From contig JAITPV010000251.1 of the NCBI GenBank assembly GCA_031289275.1, positions 1-33,342 on the forward strand: a stretch of DNA of 33,342 nt, given 5' to 3'. The position numbers and the translations under genes are program-made. Below are positions 28,549-33,342 of the stretch, in pieces. Origin of the DNA: Tannerella sp. (GTDB lineage Bacteria > Bacteroidota > Bacteroidia > Bacteroidales > Tannerellaceae). The notes beneath the pieces were generated by a model that saw only the letters and a program-made list of their open reading frames with translations, was not told where the DNA came from and did not search any database. Position 1 is the first letter of the stretch. The number at the start of each line of letters is the position of its first letter.

Positions 28549-29724
28549 ATGAATAAATTAACGGTAAATAAGGGGGGATTGGTGGCGCCGGATTGTGTGA
28601 CCGTCCCCTATATAACAGGCGACGGCGTAGGGGCGGAAATCATGCCCGTATGCCACAAGGTGGTAAACGCCGCTCTGCAAAAAGCCTACAACGGTAAAAA
28701 GCAAATCGTGTGGCGGGAAGTGATGGCCGGAGAACGCTCGTTCAAGCAAAACGGCAACTGGTTGCCCGAAGAAACGTCGGAAGCCTTCCGCGACTGCCTG
28801 ATCGGAATCAAAGGCCCGCTCACCACGCCCGTAGGCGGCGGTATCCGTTCGCTGAACGTCGCCCTGCGGCAGACGCTCGACCTGTATGCCTGCGTACGCC
28901 CCGTGCGCTGGTTCAATGGCGTGGAATCCCCCGTAAAAGAACCGTGGAAGGTAAATATGGTCGTATTTCGTGAAAATACGGAAGACATTTACGCCGGGAT
29001 TGAATGGAAGCAAGGGACGCCCGAAGCGGCCAAATTCGGTCGCTTCCTGACGGAAGAGATGGGCGTCGGAAACATCCGTTTCCCGGAGAGTTCGTCGTAT
29101 GGCGTCAAACCGGTGTCGGTCGAAGGCACCGAGCGGCTTGTACGCGCCGCCATCCGATACGCACTGGAACATCATTTGCCCAGTGTGACGCTGGTTCACA
29201 AGGGGAACATCATGAAGTATACCGAAGGCGGATTCAAAGAGTGGGGCTACGCACTGGCCGAAAGGGAATTTGGCGGAAGCGGCATCGTCATCAAGGACGT
29301 AATCGCCGATGCTTTCCTGCAAAATACGCTGCTCAAGCCGGAAGCCTATTCCGTGATTGCCACGTTGAACCTCAACGGCGATTACATCTCCGATCAACTT
29401 GCCGCCATGGTGGGAGGCATCGGCATTGCACCCGGCGCCAATATCAACTACCTCACGGGACACGCCATATTTGAAGCCACGCACGGAACGGCTCCCGATA
29501 TTGCGGGAACGAATCAGGCAAACCCATCGTCACTGCTCCTCTCCGCCGTGATGATGCTGGAATACCTGGGATGGACGGAAGCCGCTCTTTCGATCACCCG
29601 GGCAATGGAGAGCGCCTTCTCCGAAGGAAAAGCCACAACAGACCTTGCCCGCTATATGTCGAAGGGGCAGCCCCTGACGACTTCTGCGTTCGGCGATGAG
29701 CTGATTTCAAACATGATGAATTAA
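28549..29724 (+). CDS. icd: Isocitrate dehydrogenase (NADP-type)
   Basis: '[17 protein letters not shown]', '[34 protein letters not shown]', '[12 protein letters not shown]'; start M at 28549 preferred over 28540. Confidence 0.93.
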   Translation: MNKLTVNKGGLVAPDCVTVPYITGDGVGAEIMPVCHKVVNAALQKAYNGKKQIVWREVMAGERSFKQNGNWLPEETSEAFRDCLIGIKGPLTTPVGGGIRSLNVALRQTLDLYACVRPVRWFNGVESPVKEPWKVNMVVFRENTEDIYAGIEWKQGTPEAAKFGRFLTEEMGVGNIRFPESSSYGVKPVSVEGTERLVRAAIRYALEHHLPSVTLVHKGNIMKYTEGGFKEWGYALAEREFGGSGIVIKDVIADAFLQNTLLKPEAYSVIATLNLNGDYISDQLAAMVGGIGIAPGANINYLTGHAIFEATHGTAPDIAGTNQANPSSLLLSAVMMLEYLGWTEAALSITRAMESAFSEGKATTDLARYMSKGQPLTTSAFGDELISNMMN

Positions 29725-29742
29725 CCACAAACACAAAATGCG

Positions 29743-31089
29743 ATGATTAAAAAATATCTGACCTACAAGTTGGCCGATACTATCAAGCATTCGGCAAAAA
29801 TCGACAATCCGTTGTTCAAGCAGTATGGCGTGAAACGCGGATTACGTAACGAAGACGGTTCCGGCGTATTGGTCGGACTTACCAGAATCGGTAACGTTGT
29901 CGGCTACGAACGTACCGACAACGGAAAACTGAAACCCATTCCGGGCAAACTCTTCTATCGCGGATACGATGTGGAAGACCTGGTACACGCGGCGATGCAC
30001 GAAAAACGTTTCGGCTTTGAAGAAATAGCCTATCTGCTGCTGTCCGGTAACCTGCCCGACAAAGACGAACTGAAGGAGTTTCGCGAGCTGTTGTATGAGA
30101 ACATGCCCCTGCAACACGAAACGACCATGAGCATCATGTCGCTGCGAGGCAGCAATATCATGAATATCCTGGCGCGTAGCGTGCTCGAAATGTATACGTT
30201 TGATGAAAATCCCGACGACCTGTCGCGCGAAAACATCATGCAGCAATCCATCGAGCTGATTTCGCGTTTTCCGACCATCATCGCCTACGCTTACAACGTC
30301 CTGCGCCATCATGACAAGGGACGTTCGCTGCATATCCGCCATCCGAATCCCGAACTTGCCTTTGCCGAGAACTTTCTCTACATGCTGAAAAAAGAATACA
30401 CGGAACTCGATGCCCGCACGCTCGATTTGCTGCTGATTCTGCAAGCCGAACACGGCGGCGGTAACAACTCTACGTTCACCGTGCGCGTGACGTCGTCTAC
30501 ACAGACGGACATCTACTCTTCCATTGCCGCCGGTATCGGTTCGCTGAAAGGCCCCTTGCACGGTGGAGCGAACATACAGGTTGTCGATATGTTCAATCAT
30601 CTGAAAGAAAATATTGAAGACTGGAAAAACGTGGATGAGATCGACGCCTATCTCACACGCATCCTGAACAAGGAGGCGTATAACCGGACAGGACTGATTT
30701 ACGGCATCGGTCATGCGGTGTATACGATTTCCGACCCGCGCGCCCTGCTGCTGCGCGAACTGGCACGCGATCTGGCGAAGGAAAAAGGCCGGTTGGCCGA
30801 ATTTGAGTTCCTCGAACTCCTGGAAGAACGGGCGGTCGACGTCTTTGCCCGCGTCAAAAACAACGGTAAGCAGGTGTCGAGCAACGTGGATTTCTATTCC
30901 GGGTTCGTGTATGAACTGATCGGTTTGCCTACGGAGATTTATACGCCGCTCTTCGCCATGGCGCGGATCGTCGGCTGGACAGCTCACCGCAACGAAGAAC
31001 TGAACTTCGCCGGTAAACGCATCATCCGTCCGGCATACAAGAACATTATCCCAGAAACACTGCCGTATATGCCACTGACGGAAAGGTGA
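29743..31089 (+). CDS. gltA: Citrate synthase
   Basis: 448 aa; 'LFYRGYDVEDLV', 'AEHGGGNNSTFTVRVTSSTQTDIYSSIAAGIGSLKGPLHGGAN', 'GIGHAVY'. Confidence 0.93.
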   Translation: MIKKYLTYKLADTIKHSAKIDNPLFKQYGVKRGLRNEDGSGVLVGLTRIGNVVGYERTDNGKLKPIPGKLFYRGYDVEDLVHAAMHEKRFGFEEIAYLLLSGNLPDKDELKEFRELLYENMPLQHETTMSIMSLRGSNIMNILARSVLEMYTFDENPDDLSRENIMQQSIELISRFPTIIAYAYNVLRHHDKGRSLHIRHPNPELAFAENFLYMLKKEYTELDARTLDLLLILQAEHGGGNNSTFTVRVTSSTQTDIYSSIAAGIGSLKGPLHGGANIQVVDMFNHLKENIEDWKNVDEIDAYLTRILNKEAYNRTGLIYGIGHAVYTISDPRALLLRELARDLAKEKGRLAEFEFLELLEERAVDVFARVKNNGKQVSSNVDFYSGFVYELIGLPTEIYTPLFAMARIVGWTAHRNEELNFAGKRIIRPAYKNIIPETLPYMPLTER

Positions 31090-31175
31090 AAAGGGGAATT
31101 AAGAGTTAAGAATTATGAGATGACTGTCGATATTCTTTGTCGTGTTGGGTTTGAGGCCTTTTCTCAACACAGCTG

Positions 31176-31260
31176 TCGTCACTGCGAGGTACGAAGCAGT
31201 CGCCGAAACACTAAATCTATCGGTTGTATAGGCGATTGAGGTTCAAGCCCGCAATGACGA
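31176..31260. repeat. 85-bp MITE/REP-like inverted-repeat element
   Basis: Ends TCGTCACTGCG (31176-31186) and CGCAATGACGA (31250-31260), one mismatch; inner CAGTCGCC / GGCGATTG. Confidence 0.7.
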
Positions 31261-31337
31261 GGTGGAGCGGATTTCCGCCGTCCGTGCCCCCGTGTCTCCG
31301 TATGCGATATGATTAATGTAATCATCATTCTTTCCTT

Positions 31338-31433
31338 TGTCCGAACTGTGATTTTAGAGTGATTATTTTGATTATTATGATTCTTCTTTATCATATGAAT
31401 CATGAAAATCATATTAAAATCACAGTTCGGACG
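31338..31433. repeat. 96-bp near-palindromic hairpin element (copy B)
   Basis: TGTCCGAACTGTGATTTTA...TAAAATCACAGTTCGGACG; related to 6336-6431. Confidence 0.85.
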
Positions 31434-31547
31434 GTTTCATTCTCAATTCTCAATTCTCAATTCCTCTTGTAATCATCACTCTTAACTCTTAATTCTTAAC
31501 TCTTAATTTATCTGCGTGCAATGAATTTTTAAATCTTTGAATTTTTT

Positions 31548-31578
31548 TTTGCCGAATCAATATCTTTGTGTATTTTTG
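31548..31578 (+). promoter_or_regulatory. Putative promoter upstream of the small ORF/poly-G locus
   Basis: TTTG (31548-31551) -N19- TATTTTTG (31571-31578). Confidence 0.6.
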
Positions 31579-31607
31579 CGTCGGAATTTTTAGATAATAA
31601 AAAATAG

Positions 31608-31790
31608 ATGAAGACATTTAGCGTGAACTATTCCCCTGAAATAGCTGCCGGCAGGCTTTCCGAACGAGTGTTCGAGACCTGCGTTCGTCTTCCGTTCCGT
31701 GCTTCGGAGGAGGATGCCTCCTTATGTAAAAAAGCGTTAATTCGGGGGGGGGGGATTCACATATATTTGCATTTCGGACTTCTTCCGTAA
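31608..31790 (+). CDS. Small ORF of unknown function interrupted by an 11-G tract
   Basis: 60 aa MKTFSVNYSPEIAAGRLSERVFETCVRLPFRASEEDASLCKKALIRGGGIHIYLHFGLLP, 30 nt downstream of a good promoter match; no family recognised. Confidence 0.35.
   Translation: MKTFSVNYSPEIAAGRLSERVFETCVRLPFRASEEDASLCKKALIRGGGIHIYLHFGLLP
31744..31769 (+). promoter_or_regulatory. 11-G homopolymer followed 7 nt later by -7 box TATATTTG
   Basis: G tract 31744-31754, TATATTTG 31762-31769; recognisable -33 element is weak. Confidence 0.45.
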
Positions 31791-31860
31791 GCGCCGACAG
31801 CATCTCAAACCCTTTTTCCGCACGTCCGACACATCGGATTTTAACCATTGTTTTTTTTTA

Positions 31861-32215
31861 TCCGTTTCCCCGACGGGGGAAATCTTCAGCGACTGTCCGG
31901 GACGTTTTCCCCCGCCGGGGAAACCTTCAACGAGCTTTCGGGACACTTTCCCCCGCGGGGGAAACCTTCAACGAACGTCCGGGACGTTTTCCCCCGCCGG
32001 GGAAACCTTCAGCGAACGTCCGGGACGTTTTCCCCCGTGGGGGAAACCTTCAACGAACGTCCGGGACACTTTCCCCCGTGGGGGAAACTTTCAACGAGCT
32101 TCCGGGACATTTTCCCCCGCCGGGGAAACCTTCAGCGACCGTTCGGGACGTTTTCCCCCGCCGGGGAAAGCTCCAAAAAACATCCGGGACATTTTCCCCC
32201 ACCGGGGATTTCATG
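31861..32215. repeat. 41-bp tandem array of palindromic units, about 9 copies
   Basis: GGGAC core recurs exactly every 41 bp (GAC at 31901, 31942, 31983, 32024, 32065, 32106, 32147, 32188); consensus GGGACGTTTTCCCCCGCCGGGGAAACCTTCAACGAACGTCC with TTTCCCC/GGGGAAA inverted repeat. Confidence 0.95.
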
Positions 32216-32257
32216 TCCCGTCAATATTCAAATTTTAATTTCTAATTTTTTATCGCA

Positions 32258-33199
32258 ATGAAGAAAATCTTATCCATTCGTTTAAATTATCTGCGCAGCG
32301 AAGAGCACTTTCAGTTTTTAACGCTCGTGCGCAACCTCTTGAATCTGTTTCCGGCGGCGCTCGCGCTGCTCGCCGTGCTGTATGAACCCTTTCTCGCCCT
32401 GCTCGCGCAGGAGGGATTGCTGGTGGACGCTCTGCGGAGCAGTTCACTGACGGATCGACTGGCCGACATCGACCGACTGATCGACCGACTGCTGGTGGGG
32501 ATCAACAATATCGTCCAGGCCGGACGGCATCACTTCGACAGCGCCAAAGTCAATGCCGCCAACCGGATTTATATCCGCATGAAGGCCTTCGGAGACATCG
32601 AAAACAAGTCCTACGAAGGCGTATCCGCCGCTCTCGGGATTCTTATTATGGATTTGCGCACCCACTATGCCGCCGACATTGCACTGCTCGGTCTGGGCGA
32701 GTGGCTCGACCAGCTCGAAGCGGCGCATCTGGAGTTCGACACGCTCTTCAACCAACGTAACATGGAATGGGCCGACCGTCCCGACGTCAAACTTAAGGAC
32801 ATCCGCCGCCGGATAGACTCCTTCTACCGACAGATCGTCGACCGCATCAACGCCGCTGCTCTGCTCGAAACGAAAGAAGGCGTCTACGACGACCTGATCC
32901 GCCAGCTCAATCAGGAAATCACGTATTTCAACGATCATGCCCCGCACCACGCGAAGAAGGACGTCGCACACGTCGCCGTGGCCGACATCCCGACACAATC
33001 CTACACCGGCAAACCGGTCATCGTCATCCCGACGGTCTTTTTCACCCAGCCGGACAAACCGGACGTCGAACTGACCTTCGCGAAGGACTTTACCGTCACC
33101 TATAAGGACAATGAAGCCATCGGCACCGCCACCCTCATCATCCACGGCAAAGGCGCCTACACGGGCACGCGCGAAATCACGTTTCAAATTAAGAATTAA
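32258..33199 (+). CDS. DUF6261-like protein with C-terminal YTG/Ig-like domain
   Basis: 313 aa; helical N-terminus MKKILSIRLNYLRSEEHFQFLTLVRNLL...; C-terminus 'SYTGKPVIVIP...LTFAKDFTVTYKDNEAIGTATLIIHGKGAYTGTREITFQI' matches the YTG repeat pattern of bacterial surface Ig-like domains. Confidence 0.75.
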   Translation: MKKILSIRLNYLRSEEHFQFLTLVRNLLNLFPAALALLAVLYEPFLALLAQEGLLVDALRSSSLTDRLADIDRLIDRLLVGINNIVQAGRHHFDSAKVNAANRIYIRMKAFGDIENKSYEGVSAALGILIMDLRTHYAADIALLGLGEWLDQLEAAHLEFDTLFNQRNMEWADRPDVKLKDIRRRIDSFYRQIVDRINAAALLETKEGVYDDLIRQLNQEITYFNDHAPHHAKKDVAHVAVADIPTQSYTGKPVIVIPTVFFTQPDKPDVELTFAKDFTVTYKDNEAIGTATLIIHGKGAYTGTREITFQIKN

Positions 33200-33342
33200 G
33201 AGTTAAGAGTTTACTACATGACAAAAAAAGTTGCTTTGTTATAAACAATTGAAAACCAACGAAAAAAGGTGATGATTTATTTGGAAAAGACCTTGGAATT
33301 TTGTATCTTTATAGCTGAAGTTCAATTAGTTATAATGGAAAC

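Noticed and set aside
31176-31433. Intact transposon or insertion sequence
   Set aside because: Inverted-repeat elements are short and no transposase, integrase or recombinase gene is present in the window.

Overview
This 33.3 kb window is a Bacteroidales-type chromosome segment. The assignment rests on protein families and on repeated TTTG-N19/20-TAnnTTTG promoters; the species is not determined. Coding content is mostly housekeeping: the end of a FucP-type sugar transporter; a DUF2490-like protein and manA (minus strand); iorAB with a TlpA-like thioredoxin; a complete trp operon (trpB-E-G-D-C/F fusion-A); a GH88 lipoprotein; a DUF3078-like outer-membrane protein; rseC-rnfBCDGEA; a large GH67N-like lipoprotein; galE; a small glutaredoxin-like protein; an acn-icd-gltA operon; and a DUF6261-like protein with a C-terminal YTG/Ig-like domain. 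The less ordinary content is mostly between the genes. (1) A 41-bp tandem array of palindromic units lies directly upstream of the DUF6261-like gene. It is preceded by an 11-G homopolymer that abuts a -7 promoter box and sits inside a small ORF, which makes it a candidate phase-variable locus. (2) A trp attenuator encodes a leader peptide with three consecutive Trp codons (MKTLLINTYWWWRLQFFTL) and has a 13-bp terminator and a competing pairing. (3) TrpC and TrpF are fused in frame through a linker that looks like an intergenic repeat phrase. (4) There are two 21-bp tandem arrays, with 14 and 4 copies. (5) A composite intergenic mosaic carries a 96-bp hairpin in two copies whose cores appear inverted relative to their flanks. 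No tRNA, rRNA, CRISPR or transposase gene was recognised.
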